From Rhodocyclales bacterium (GTDB taxonomy: Bacteria > Pseudomonadota > Gammaproteobacteria > Burkholderiales > Rhodocyclaceae): a DNA stretch of 64,000 nucleotides. The notes beneath the pieces are model-generated. The model worked only from the letters and a program-made list of their open reading frames with translations. It was not told the DNA's origin and ran no database searches. A program made the translations under genes and the position numbers. The DNA is taken from assembly GCA_016214145.1 (NCBI GenBank), contig JACRPA010000005.1, positions 248,001 to 312,000 on the forward strand. The letters are read 5' to 3'. The stretch's first letter is position 1; each line of letters opens with the position of its first letter. Of this stretch, positions 55,551-63,953 are shown one piece after another.

Positions 55551-55607
55551 GTAGGTCGGGCTTCAGCCCGACTTCAGCCTTTGCTGTCGGCCTGAAGGCC
55601 GACCTAC
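55551..55607. repeat. REP-like repeat pair (family 1) between soxY and soxZ
   Basis: Arms 55551-55572 and 55586-55607 are inverted, 13 bases apart. Located between two subunit genes of one complex, it may influence their relative expression. Confidence 0.85.
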
Positions 55608-55621
55608 GTTACTCCAGGGCA

Positions 55622-56095
55622 CTAACCGCCGCAGCCGCCGACGGTGACCTTGACTTCCTTCTTGGCCTTGTAGAACTTGCCGTCCGCCGTCTTGGCGACG
55701 ACCTCGACCAGCGAGGTCTGGCCCATCTTCAGGCGCAGCGCCATTTCGGGCAGGGCGCCGTTGGCGAAGTCGAAGGCGCTGGAAAGCGGCGAGGGGTTCT
55801 TGTCGACCAGCACCGCGAGAGAAACGGTATTGGGAATGTTGCTGCTGACGTCGACCGGCACGACGGCGCCGTTCTCGGCGATGTCCGGCGCCTTGATGAC
55901 GATCCCCGTGTTGTCGGTCGCGCCGCCGGCGCCGATGTTCTTGAGCGCGCCGGCCACGTCCTTGGCCTCGAAGGCGGCGCGGTTGTATTCGGCGGCCAGT
56001 ACCTGGGAGGGCTTGAGCACGCCGGCCGCCATGGCCGCCGCGATCGCCCCTGTGGCGCCCGCCCCTTTCAGCAGGGTTCTGCGCAATGCATCCAT
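55622..56095 (-). CDS. soxY: SoxY sulfur-carrier protein
   Basis: A 157-residue protein with a Tat signal (RRTLLKGAGATGAIAAAMAAG) and the C-terminal swinging-arm motif VTVGGCGG, whose Cys155 carries the sulfur intermediate. The ATG at 56095 has AAAGGAG nine bases upstream; a longer in-frame reading upstream lacks a ribosome site. It is the first gene of soxYZAXB. The gap to moaC holds the likely promoter. Confidence 0.95.
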   Translation of the reverse strand: MDALRRTLLKGAGATGAIAAAMAAGVLKPSQVLAAEYNRAAFEAKDVAGALKNIGAGGATDNTGIVIKAPDIAENGAVVPVDVSSNIPNTVSLAVLVDKNPSPLSSAFDFANGALPEMALRLKMGQTSLVEVVAKTADGKFYKAKKEVKVTVGGCGG

Positions 56096-56162
56096 CCGTG
56101 TGACTCCTTTGGTCTGTATGTTCGTTCGCCCGGGCAGCAAGAGGCATGCAGGACGTGGGCGG

Positions 56163-56191
56163 ACTCTAGCTTGGAAAGTCCGGCAGGACAA
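56163..56191 (-). promoter_or_regulatory. Candidate promoter of the sox operon
   Basis: On the minus strand TTGTCC (56191-56186) and TAGAGT (56168-56163) are 17 bases apart, four of six matches each. The rest of the 170-base gap shows no gene. Confidence 0.3.
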
Positions 56192-56265
56192 CTCATTGGT
56201 TCTGATTGGAAAATAAGCCCCCCCAATTTCAGCGCCGGCTAATATTCCTGCAGTCCTGACGCCGG

Positions 56266-56745
56266 TCAGTCGGCCTGCCAGTGGCCGCTCTTGCCGCCTG
56301 CTTTTTCCAGTAGACGGACATTCCCGAAATATATTCCACGGTCGACGGCCTTGCACATGTCGTAGATGGTCAGGAGGCCGACGCTGACGGCGGTCAGCGC
56401 TTCCATTTCCACGCCGGTACGGCCGACCGTTTCGGCCGTGACTTCGCAGGTGATGCAGGCGCGTTCCCGGTCGATGGCGAATTCGACGCCAACCCGGGTC
56501 AGGGCGATCGGATGGCAGAGGGGGATCAGATCGGAAGTGCGCTTGGCCGCCTGGATGGCGGCAATGCGCGCCACGCCCAGCACGTCGCCCTTTTTGGCAT
56601 CGCCGGATTCGATCAGGGCCAGGGTGGCCGGCTGCATGAAGACGGTGCCGGCGGCGCGGGCGATGCGCTGCGTCTCGCCCTTTTCAGCTACATCGACCAT
56701 GTGCGCCTGGCCGCTGGCGTCGAAGTGGGTCAACGGGCTGGACAT
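56266..56745 (-). CDS. moaC: Cyclic pyranopterin monophosphate synthase
   Basis: A 159-residue protein of MoaC length. Typical motifs: [47 protein letters not shown] and [11 protein letters not shown]. It completes the first step of molybdenum cofactor synthesis after MoaA. It begins three bases after the response-regulator stop, so the two are co-transcribed although functionally unrelated on present knowledge. Confidence 0.96.
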   Translation of the reverse strand: MSSPLTHFDASGQAHMVDVAEKGETQRIARAAGTVFMQPATLALIESGDAKKGDVLGVARIAAIQAAKRTSDLIPLCHPIALTRVGVEFAIDRERACITCEVTAETVGRTGVEMEALTAVSVGLLTIYDMCKAVDRGIYFGNVRLLEKAGGKSGHWQAD

Positions 56746-56748
56746 GGA

Positions 56749-57198
56749 TCAGGCGGGGGGTGCGGGCGGCGGGGGAATGTTCAGGTCGAGCCAGTAGCGG
56801 CCGAGCAGTTCGACCGTCTCGCGCAGGCGGCCGTAGTCGAGGGGCTTGCGCACGTAGCTGTTGGCGCCGAGCAGGGCTGCGGCGCGCACGTCGCGCTGCT
56901 CGGACGAGGCCGACAGGATCACCACCGGCAGCAAGCGGGTGCGGGGATTCTCGCGCAACTCCCGCAGGACTTCGAGGCCGTTCACCTTGGGCAGGTTCAG
57001 GTCGAGGAGCGCCACGCCGGGCAGGTCGTCGCCGCTGCGGTGGGCATAGGCGTTGCGGGCGAAGAGATAATCCAGCGCGTCGACGCCGTCGCTGCAAAGC
57101 GCGACCATGTCCTCCTGGATGACGGGTTGCAGGGCATTCAGGATCAGCCGGGTGTCCTCGGGTGAATCCTCGGCCAGCAGCAGGGCATGTGTGCTCAA
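56749..57198 (-). CDS. Single-domain response regulator (Rcp1-like)
   Basis: A 149-residue receiver domain without an output domain: LLAEDSPEDTRLILNALQ, phosphoacceptor Asp in GVALLDLNLPKVNGLEVLRELR, VVILSASSEQRDV, and Lys in SYVRKPLDYG. It resembles the Rcp1 type that partners phytochrome-like kinases, and such a kinase is encoded at 4937-6763, though far away. The start is a TTG at 57198 after AGAAGG; no in-frame ATG lies near. A Pro-rich tail (PPPPAPPA) ends it. Confidence 0.85.
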   Translation of the reverse strand: MSTHALLLAEDSPEDTRLILNALQPVIQEDMVALCSDGVDALDYLFARNAYAHRSGDDLPGVALLDLNLPKVNGLEVLRELRENPRTRLLPVVILSASSEQRDVRAAALLGANSYVRKPLDYGRLRETVELLGRYWLDLNIPPPPAPPA

Positions 57199-57297
57199 GA
57201 GAACCTTCTCGGATTGAAGCGATCTACTTGTTTTCGGCAATTTTAGCCGAATCCTTAGAAAAAAATGCATCGGCTGCGTCAAGGTATCATATAAGCA

Positions 57298-58734
57298 ATG
57301 CGATTCAGAACCCTGGTTTTTCTCGCGACCCTGGCGTCCGGCGCGCTGGCCGAGGGCTTGCCCGATCTGGGCGAGGCTTCGCGAACCGATCTGCCGCCGC
57401 AACTGGAGCGGCGCATCGGCGAGTCGATTGTGCGCGACATCCGCCTGCGCGAGCCGGCGTATATCGATGATGTCGAGGTCATCGCTTACCTCAACGCGCT
57501 CGGCGCCCGCCTTTCCGCGGCCACCCCCGAGGCGGGCCAGAACTTCGAGTTCTTCGCCTTGCGCGACGCCACCCTGAATGCCTTTGCCCTGCCGGGCGGC
57601 TATATCGGCGTGCACAGCGGCCTCATCCTCGCGGCGCAGTCCGAATCGGAACTGGCCGGCGTGCTGTCGCATGAAATCGCCCACGTCACGCAGAAGCACC
57701 TGGCCAGGCTGATGGGCAAGCAGAACCAGGCCCAGGTGGCCCAGTGGCTGGCGATGGCCGTGGCGATCCTGGCGGCGCGCTCGAATGCCGACATCAGCCA
57801 GGCGGCGATGGCCACCGGCGCCGCCTTCGGCGTGCAGACCATGCTCAACTACTCGCGCGATTTCGAGCGCGAGGCCGACCGCATCGGCATCCAGACCCTC
57901 GAACGGGCCGGATTCGACGTGCGCGGCATGGCCAGCTTCTTCGAGCGCATGCAGAAGTTCGGCCGGCTCTATGAAAACAATGCGCCCGGCTACCTGCGCA
58001 CCCACCCGCTGACCACCGAGCGCATCAGCGACATGGAAAACCGCATCCTGCAGGCGCAGTACCGCCAGGTGGCGGACTCGCCCGAATTTCAGCTGGTACG
58101 GGCCAAGCTGCGCGCCGGCCAGGGCGCACCGCGCGACGCGGTCGTCGACTTCGAGAGCCAGTTGCGCGAGCGCAAGTACCTTTCCGAAATGGCCGCCCGC
58201 TACGGCCTGGCCGTGGCGCAGATGCGGGCGAAGAACCTGCCGGCGGCCGAGCGGCAAGTTCCCGAACTGCGGCGCCTGAAGGCGACCTCGCCCATGGTGG
58301 ACACCCTGGCCGCCGACTTGCGGCGGGCGCAGGGCGACTTGGCCGGCGCGCTGAAGATCTACCGCGACGCGCGCATCCGCCATGCCCGCAACAAGGCGTT
58401 GCTCTACGGCCAGATCGATGCCCTGCTGGCGGACGGCCAGGCGCAGGAGGCGCTGAAGTCGGCGACCGACGAGTTGCAGCTGTCCCCTTCCGATGCGGCG
58501 CTGCATGGCCTGCAGGCGAGGAGCTATGCCGCGCTTGGCAAGCGCCTGCAGCAGCACCGCGCCCAGGCCGAACTGTATGTCCTGCAGGGACAATTGGTTG
58601 CGGCCGTCCAGCAGTTGGAACTGGCGCAGAAGGCCGGCGACGGCGACTTCTTCGAACATTCCCAGGTCGATGCGCGGCTGCGGGAATTGCGCGCCCGGCA
58701 AGTGGAGGAAGCCAAGCAAAAACTGTCTTTCTGA
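57298..58734 (+). CDS. M48-family metalloprotease with TPR region (BepA-like)
   Basis: A 478-residue protein with a signal peptide (MRFRTLVFLATLASGALA). The zinc motif is HEIAH (125-129) with a third ligand Glu192 in FEREADRIG, and a TPR-rich C-terminal half (about 270-478). BepA-type periplasmic proteases watch over outer membrane assembly of LptD and degrade stalled substrates. AT-rich DNA precedes the ATG and TATCATATAAG lies just upstream, so the leader is short. It diverges from the response-regulator gene. Confidence 0.9.
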   Translation: MRFRTLVFLATLASGALAEGLPDLGEASRTDLPPQLERRIGESIVRDIRLREPAYIDDVEVIAYLNALGARLSAATPEAGQNFEFFALRDATLNAFALPGGYIGVHSGLILAAQSESELAGVLSHEIAHVTQKHLARLMGKQNQAQVAQWLAMAVAILAARSNADISQAAMATGAAFGVQTMLNYSRDFEREADRIGIQTLERAGFDVRGMASFFERMQKFGRLYENNAPGYLRTHPLTTERISDMENRILQAQYRQVADSPEFQLVRAKLRAGQGAPRDAVVDFESQLRERKYLSEMAARYGLAVAQMRAKNLPAAERQVPELRRLKATSPMVDTLAADLRRAQGDLAGALKIYRDARIRHARNKALLYGQIDALLADGQAQEALKSATDELQLSPSDAALHGLQARSYAALGKRLQQHRAQAELYVLQGQLVAAVQQLELAQKAGDGDFFEHSQVDARLRELRARQVEEAKQKLSF

Positions 58735-58756
58735 TGACCGCATCAATGCGCTTAAG

Positions 58757-58770
58757 TTGATACAGGTCAA
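58757..58770. promoter_or_regulatory. Candidate FNR/ANR-type site upstream of sat
   Basis: TTGATACAGGTCAA has the form TTGAT-N4-GTCAA, one base from the symmetric FNR consensus TTGAT-N4-ATCAA. It is 195 bases before the sat start. The 230-base gap also holds a small hairpin (58827-58843) and an AT-rich stretch near 58870 where a promoter could lie. Confidence 0.4.
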
Positions 58771-58964
58771 AACACGGCCGAAGGTGTTGTTTCAGCGCAG
58801 GCTAATCTGCGCGCAGCGCGGCTTAAGGGGTGCATCGCACCCCGGCCGAAGCTAAAAAATCGACCCCCCCTATTTCACAATAAAATAAAACGATTATTGC
58901 CCCTTCCCGGAAGTGCTAGCCTTCGCACGGACTAAAAGGCACACCACACAGGGAGGAGCAGTAC

Positions 58965-60173
58965 ATGGCACTGGTCAATCCGCACGGCGGGGGCGCGCTG
59001 AAGCCCCTGTTGCTGCAGGGCGAGGCGCTCAAGGCCGAACTGGCACGCGCCCAGGCGCTGCCGAAAATCAAGGTCAGCTCTCGCGAGAAGGGCGACATCA
59101 TCATGCTCGGCATCGGCGGCTTCACGCCGCTCGACGGCTTCATGACGCACAGCGACTGGCAGGGCGTGTGCGACGGCATGAAGACGGCCAGCGGCCTGTT
59201 CTGGCCGATCCCCATCACGCTGTCCACCGACAGGGCGACGGCCGATGCGCTGAAGACTGGCGCCGACGTCGCGCTGCTCGATCCCGACAGCGGCGAGATC
59301 CTCGCCACCATGAAGGTCACCGAGAAGTACGCCATCGACAAGGCGCACGAATGCGCCATGGTCTTCAAGACCACCGACCTGGAGCATCCCGGCGTCAAGA
59401 TGGTGATGGAGCAGGGCGACATCAACCTCGCCGGCCCGGTGAAGGTGCTCTCGCAGGCCGAGTTCCCCTCGAAGTACGGCGAGCTGTTCATGACCCCGGC
59501 GCAGACCCGCGCCCTGTTCGACTCCTACGGCTGGTCCAAGGTCGCCGCCTTCCAGACGCGCAACCCGATGCACCGCTCGCACGAGTACCTGGCCAAGGTG
59601 GCCATCGAGACCTGCGACGGCGTGCTGATCCATTCCCTGCTCGGCAACCTCAAGCCCGGCGACATTCCCGCCGACGTGCGTTCCGATGCGATCGCGACGC
59701 TGGCCGAACACTATTTCGTCAAGAAGACCGTGGTGCAGGCCGGCTACCCGCTCGACATGCGCTACGCCGGTCCGCGCGAGGCGCTGCTGCATGCCCTGTT
59801 CCGCCAGAACTACGGCTGCTCGCACCTCATCGTCGGCCGCGACCATGCCGGCGTCGGCAGCTACTACGGCCCGTTCGACGCCCACCACATCTTCGACGAG
59901 ATCCCCAAGGGCGCGCTGGAAACCCAGCCGCTGAAGATCGACTGGACGTTCTGGTGCTACAAGTGCGGCGGCATGGCCTCCGCGCGCACCTGTCCGCACG
60001 GCGACGCCGACCGTCTGCTGCTCTCCGGCACCAAGCTGCGCAAGATGCTCTCGGAAGGCGACGACGTGCCGGCGGAGTTTTCCCGGCCGGAAGTGCTGGA
60101 AATCCTGCGCGCGTACTACGCGGGGCTGACCGAAAAGGTCGAGGTCAAGCTGGTCGGCCATTCGGCCAGATAA
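58965..60173 (+). CDS. sat: Sulfate adenylyltransferase (dissimilatory, homo-oligomeric type)
   Basis: A 402-residue ATP sulfurylase with the nucleotide site [27 protein letters not shown] and a zinc-binding CYKCGG plus CPHG region. In sulfur oxidisers it runs in reverse, making ATP and sulfate from APS and pyrophosphate. GGGAGGAG precedes the ATG. It heads sat-aprB-aprA, so its product flow comes from APS reductase. A hairpin with a T tract lies between it and aprB. Confidence 0.97.
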   Translation: MALVNPHGGGALKPLLLQGEALKAELARAQALPKIKVSSREKGDIIMLGIGGFTPLDGFMTHSDWQGVCDGMKTASGLFWPIPITLSTDRATADALKTGADVALLDPDSGEILATMKVTEKYAIDKAHECAMVFKTTDLEHPGVKMVMEQGDINLAGPVKVLSQAEFPSKYGELFMTPAQTRALFDSYGWSKVAAFQTRNPMHRSHEYLAKVAIETCDGVLIHSLLGNLKPGDIPADVRSDAIATLAEHYFVKKTVVQAGYPLDMRYAGPREALLHALFRQNYGCSHLIVGRDHAGVGSYYGPFDAHHIFDEIPKGALETQPLKIDWTFWCYKCGGMASARTCPHGDADRLLLSGTKLRKMLSEGDDVPAEFSRPEVLEILRAYYAGLTEKVEVKLVGHSAR

Positions 60174-60185
60174 GTTTTTGGATTG

Positions 60186-60217
60186 CGCCGGCGCATCAGT
60201 GCCGGCGTCGTTTTTTT
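60186..60217 (+). terminator. Hairpin with T7 tract between sat and aprB, probable partial terminator
   Basis: CGCCGGC (60186-60192) pairs with GCCGGCG (60201-60207), followed by TCG and seven Ts (60211-60217). It lies directly before the aprB ribosome site and may attenuate read-through. Confidence 0.6.
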
Positions 60218-60230
60218 AGGAGAAGGAAAG

Positions 60231-60704
60231 ATGCCAACCTTTGTACGTACCGAGAAATGCGATGGCTGCAAGGGCCAGGACAAGACCGCTTGCATGTACA
60301 TCTGCCCGCACAACCTGATGAAGCTGGACAAGGACGGTTCGGAAACCGGCCATGCCATGCGCGCCTTCAACCAGGAGCCCGAGCAGTGCTGGGAGTGCTA
60401 CTCCTGCGTGAAGATCTGCCCGCAGAACGCCATCGAAGTGCGCCACTACGCCGACATCGTGCCGCTCGGCGGCTCGGTGCAGCCCCTGCGCGGTTCCGAC
60501 TCCATCATGTGGACCATCAAGTTCCGCAACGGCACCCTGAAGCGCTTCAAGTTCCCCATCCGCACCACCTCCGAGGGCTCGATCGATCCCTACGGCGGCA
60601 AGCCGATGCCCAAGCTGGCCGAACTCGGCGCCGAAGGCGTGTTTACCAAGGCTGTCATGGGCGGTTTCCGCGCCGGCAAGCCGGAAGAACTGATCCGCAA
60701 GTAA
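60231..60704 (+). CDS. aprB: Adenylylsulfate reductase, beta subunit
   Basis: A 157-residue iron-sulfur protein. First [4Fe-4S] motif at Cys10, 13, 21, 25; second at Cys53, 56, 59, 63 in CWECYSCVKICP. It carries electrons between AprA FAD and the membrane partner. Strong ribosome site AGGAGAAGGA. The C-terminal tail (about 100-157) wraps AprA in known structures. It lies 22 bases before aprA. Confidence 0.97.
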   Translation: MPTFVRTEKCDGCKGQDKTACMYICPHNLMKLDKDGSETGHAMRAFNQEPEQCWECYSCVKICPQNAIEVRHYADIVPLGGSVQPLRGSDSIMWTIKFRNGTLKRFKFPIRTTSEGSIDPYGGKPMPKLAELGAEGVFTKAVMGGFRAGKPEELIRK

Positions 60705-60726
60705 TCCACGAATCGAGGACTCTAAA

Positions 60727-62754
60727 ATGGCTGGAACTTTTGACAATCCGGAAATCGTCCAGGAAGAACTGGACATCCTGCTGATCGGCGGCGGCATGGC
60801 CTGCTGCGGCACGGCTTACGAAATGATGCGCTGGGCCGAGGCCGTCAAGGCCGAGACCGGCAAGGAACTGAAGATCAAGCTGGTGGACAAGGCCGCCATG
60901 GACCGCTCCGGCGCCGTGGCCCAGGGCCTGTCGGCCATCAACACCTATATCGGCCCCGAGCAGGATCCGGCCGACTACGCCCGCATGGTCTCCAACGACC
61001 TGATGGGCATCACCCGCGACGACCTGGCCTACGACCTGGGCCGCAACGTCGACGACTCCGTGCACCTATTCGAGGAATGGGGCCTGCCGATCTGGAAAAC
61101 CGACGCCGAAGGCGTGCGCCATGACGGCGCCGAGTCGCAGCGCGAGGGCCTGCCGGCCCTGAAGGACGGCGGCAAGCCGGTGCGTTCGGGCAAGTGGCAG
61201 ATCATGATCAACGGCGAATCCTACAAGTGGATCGTCGCCGAGGCGGCCAAGAAGGCCCTCGGCCTGGACCGCATCCAGGAGCGCGTCTTCATCGTCCACC
61301 TGATCAACGACAAGAACGATCCGGGCCGCATCGCCGGCGCCGCCGGCTTCTCGGTGCGCGAGAACAAGATCTACATCTACAAGGCCAAGGCCATCATGCT
61401 GGCCGCCGGCGGCTGCGTGAACCTGTTCCGTCCGCGTTCGGTGGGCGAGGGCACGGGCCGCGCCTGGTACCCGGTGTGGAACGCCGGCTCGACCTACGCC
61501 ATGGCCGCCGAGGCCGGCGCCGAACTGACCATGATGGAAAACCGCTTCGTGCCGGCCCGCTTCAAGGACGGCTACGGCCCGGTCGGCGCCTGGTTCCTGC
61601 TCTTCAAGGCCCAGGCCACCAACGCCTACGGCGAGAACTACATGACCAAGAACAAGGAGATGCTGAACGACTACCCGCCCTACGGGCAGGCCGCCGTTCC
61701 CGCCTCCTGCCTGCGCAACCACCTCATGCTGAAAGAGATGAAGGAAGGCCGCGGCCCGATTTACATGGACACCGTCACCGCGCTCGCCAAGCTGCGCGAG
61801 ACGCTGACGCCGAAGGAAGTCAAGCACCTCGAAGCCGAGGCCTGGGAAGACTTCCTCGACATGTGCATCGGCCAGTGCGGCATCTGGGTCGGCGAGAACA
61901 TCGAGCCCGAGAAGAAGATGTCCGAGCTGATGCCCACCGAGCCCTACCTGCTCGGTTCGCACTCCGGCTGCTGCGGCATCTGGGTGTCCGGCCCGACCGA
62001 CGTCGGCGCGCCGACCAAGGAAGAGTACGACGGCATCCCGGCGCACCTGCCCTCCGGCTGGAACTGGGGCTATCGCTCGATGACCACCGTCAAGGGCCTG
62101 TTCACCGCCGGCGACGGCGTCGGCGCCTCCGGCCACAAGTTCTCCTCCGGCTCGCATGCCGAAGGCCGTCTGGCCGCCAAGGCGATGGTCAAGTACTGCC
62201 TCGACAACCCGGACCTCAAGCCCGAGTTCGACGAGACCGCCGAACAGATCTCCGAAACGATCTACAAGCCGGTGCGCAACTTCATCGCGCACAAGGACTA
62301 CACCACCGCCATCGACGTGAACCCGAACTACATCACGCCGAAGATGCTGCAGATGCGCCTGCAGAAGATCATGGACGAGTATGTCGCCGGCGTCGCCACC
62401 TACTACAACACCAACGACAAGATGCTTGCCGTGGCGGAAGAGAAGCTGGAGATGCTGAAGGAAGACTCGCAGAAGATGCGCGCCAAGGACCTGCACGAGC
62501 TGCTGCGCGCCTGGGAGAACTACCACCGCATCCTGACCGCCGAAGCGCACATGAAGCACATCCAGTTCCGCGAGGAGAGCCGCTATCCGGGCTTCTACTA
62601 CCGCACCGACAAGAACTTCGTCGACGAGAAGAACTGGCACTGCTTCGTGAACTCGGTCTACGACAAGAAGAGCCACCAGTGGACCTGCTTCAAGCGCAAG
62701 CACGTCGACCTGGTCGACAAGTCGAAGCTGTTCAAGGCGGCGGCGCCGCACTAA
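60727..62754 (+). CDS. aprA: Adenylylsulfate reductase, alpha subunit
   Basis: A 675-residue flavoprotein with the FAD site ILLIGGGMACCGTAYEM near the N-terminus, DRSGAVAQGLSAINTYIG, AAGGCVNLFRPRSVGEGTGR and GDGVGASGHKFSSGSHAEGR. With AprB it oxidises sulfite plus AMP to APS in sulfur oxidisers (or reduces APS in sulfate reducers). Since Sox genes are also present and no sulfate-reduction genes are seen, the oxidative direction is likely. A terminator follows. No aprM or qmo membrane partner is in the window. Confidence 0.97.
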   Translation: MAGTFDNPEIVQEELDILLIGGGMACCGTAYEMMRWAEAVKAETGKELKIKLVDKAAMDRSGAVAQGLSAINTYIGPEQDPADYARMVSNDLMGITRDDLAYDLGRNVDDSVHLFEEWGLPIWKTDAEGVRHDGAESQREGLPALKDGGKPVRSGKWQIMINGESYKWIVAEAAKKALGLDRIQERVFIVHLINDKNDPGRIAGAAGFSVRENKIYIYKAKAIMLAAGGCVNLFRPRSVGEGTGRAWYPVWNAGSTYAMAAEAGAELTMMENRFVPARFKDGYGPVGAWFLLFKAQATNAYGENYMTKNKEMLNDYPPYGQAAVPASCLRNHLMLKEMKEGRGPIYMDTVTALAKLRETLTPKEVKHLEAEAWEDFLDMCIGQCGIWVGENIEPEKKMSELMPTEPYLLGSHSGCCGIWVSGPTDVGAPTKEEYDGIPAHLPSGWNWGYRSMTTVKGLFTAGDGVGASGHKFSSGSHAEGRLAAKAMVKYCLDNPDLKPEFDETAEQISETIYKPVRNFIAHKDYTTAIDVNPNYITPKMLQMRLQKIMDEYVAGVATYYNTNDKMLAVAEEKLEMLKEDSQKMRAKDLHELLRAWENYHRILTAEAHMKHIQFREESRYPGFYYRTDKNFVDEKNWHCFVNSVYDKKSHQWTCFKRKHVDLVDKSKLFKAAAPH

Positions 62755-62777
62755 GCCGTCCGCAGGCTGTTTGAAGT

Positions 62778-62810
62778 GCAACCGGGCGCCGCAAGGCGCC
62801 CGGTTGCTTT
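62778..62810 (+). terminator. Rho-independent-like terminator of aprA
   Basis: A perfect 13-bp stem, GCAACCGGGCGCC (62778-62790) with 62795-62807, a GCAA tetraloop and a short T run. Confidence 0.85.
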
Positions 62811-62836
62811 CTGGTTCAGGAGTATTACCATCCAAT

Positions 62837-62952
62837 GTAGGTCGGCCTTCAGGCCGACAATGTAGGTCGGCCTTCAGGCCGACATGGGCAGTTGATCAGC
62901 CGATGCTGTCCCACAGGGATTTCCTTCGGTCATCGGACTGAAGCCCGACCTA
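62837..62952. repeat. REP-like repeat cluster (family 1) between aprA and the YkgJ-like gene
   Basis: Two direct arms (62837-62858 and 62862-62883, GTAGGTCGGCCTTCAGGCC type) and one diverged inverted arm ending at 62952 surround a TTGATCA-containing spacer like that at 46925-46948. It fills most of the 245-base gap, in which I see no gene. Confidence 0.83.
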
Positions 62953-62999
62953 CAGTAGCTTTGGCGCATGTGCGCCTCAACCCGAACCGAGGTTTGAAA

Positions 63000-63914
63000 A
63001 TGGACACCTACATGGCGAAGGACCTGCCCTTCCCCGAGAGCCCGGTCGTGCCGCAGATGGTCGACGGCGGCAAGACGATCCAGTTCCAGTGCCGCAAGGG
63101 CATCGCCTGCTGGAACGCCTGCTGCAGCAACATCGACATCTCGCTGACGCCCTACGACATCCTGCGCCTGAAGCGCCGGCTGGGGCTCGCCTCGGCGGCC
63201 TTCCTGCAGCAGTACGCCGTGCCCTACGAGATGGAGAAGGACGGCATCGCCGGCATCAAGATGAAGCCGGTCGAGGGCGGCAGCGCCTGCCAGTTCATGA
63301 AGCCGGAGGGCTGCAGCGTCTATGAAGACCGTCCCACCGCCTGCCGCTACTACCCGGTGGCGCTGCTCTCCATGCGCCGGCAGGACGAATATACGGACAC
63401 GCATTCCTATGCGCTGGTGAAGGAGGCGCACTGCCTCGGCCATAATGAGCCGCGCAGCCTGACCATCGACGCGTACCGCGCCGAGCAGGGGCTGCAGGAA
63501 TACGACGCGCAGGGCCGCGGCTGGCGCCAGCTGGTGCTGAAGAAGATGTCCTCCGGCCCGACGGTGGGCAAGCCCTCCGTGCGCAGCCGCCAGCTCTTCT
63601 TCATGACCTGCTACGACATCGACACCTTCCGCGCCTTCGTCGACAGCGGCCCGTTCAAGGAACTCTACGACGTGCCGGAGGCCGAGCTCAAGGCGATGCT
63701 CGGCGATACGCTGGAGAGCGAAGAGGCCCTCATGCAGTTCGGCTTCCGCTTCCTGCGCCAGGTGCTGTTCGGCGAGGAGAGCATCGCCCTGCACAAGGAC
63801 GCGGCGGAAAAGCGCCGTGAGCAGGCGCGCGCGAAGGCGCAACAGGCCGAGCGCGAGGCCGCCGAGAAGCTGGCGCGCGAGGAGGACCCCCGCGACGAGG
63901 GCTTCGACGACTAG
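63000..63914 (+). CDS. YkgJ-like cysteine-cluster protein
   Basis: A 304-residue soluble protein with the CxxxxxCxxxCC motif typical of YkgJ/FliB-like zinc or iron-sulfur proteins: Cys31, Cys37, Cys41, Cys42 (CRKGIACWNACC). CQFMKPEGC and RPTACRYYP follow. The last 45 residues form a charged Lys/Glu/Ala helix. The biochemical role is unknown; some relatives are methyltransferase-like. It follows aprA after a terminator and REP cluster, so a link to sulfur oxidation is only suggested by position. The ATG at 63000 was chosen because the reading upstream is REP-encoded. Confidence 0.8.
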   Translation: MDTYMAKDLPFPESPVVPQMVDGGKTIQFQCRKGIACWNACCSNIDISLTPYDILRLKRRLGLASAAFLQQYAVPYEMEKDGIAGIKMKPVEGGSACQFMKPEGCSVYEDRPTACRYYPVALLSMRRQDEYTDTHSYALVKEAHCLGHNEPRSLTIDAYRAEQGLQEYDAQGRGWRQLVLKKMSSGPTVGKPSVRSRQLFFMTCYDIDTFRAFVDSGPFKELYDVPEAELKAMLGDTLESEEALMQFGFRFLRQVLFGEESIALHKDAAEKRREQARAKAQQAEREAAEKLAREEDPRDEGFDD

Positions 63915-63953
63915 TGCCGGCCCTTGTGCCTGTGGCATTGAGCCTGTAGCGGC

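Noticed and set aside
55622-56356. A longer soxY reading extending to 56356
   Set aside because: The extension overlaps moaC and lacks a ribosome site; the ATG at 56095 gives a correct Tat signal.
56749-58770. An apparent long protein ending in the response regulator
   Set aside because: Its upstream part is antisense to the M48 protease gene; the receiver domain starts at the TTG at 57198.
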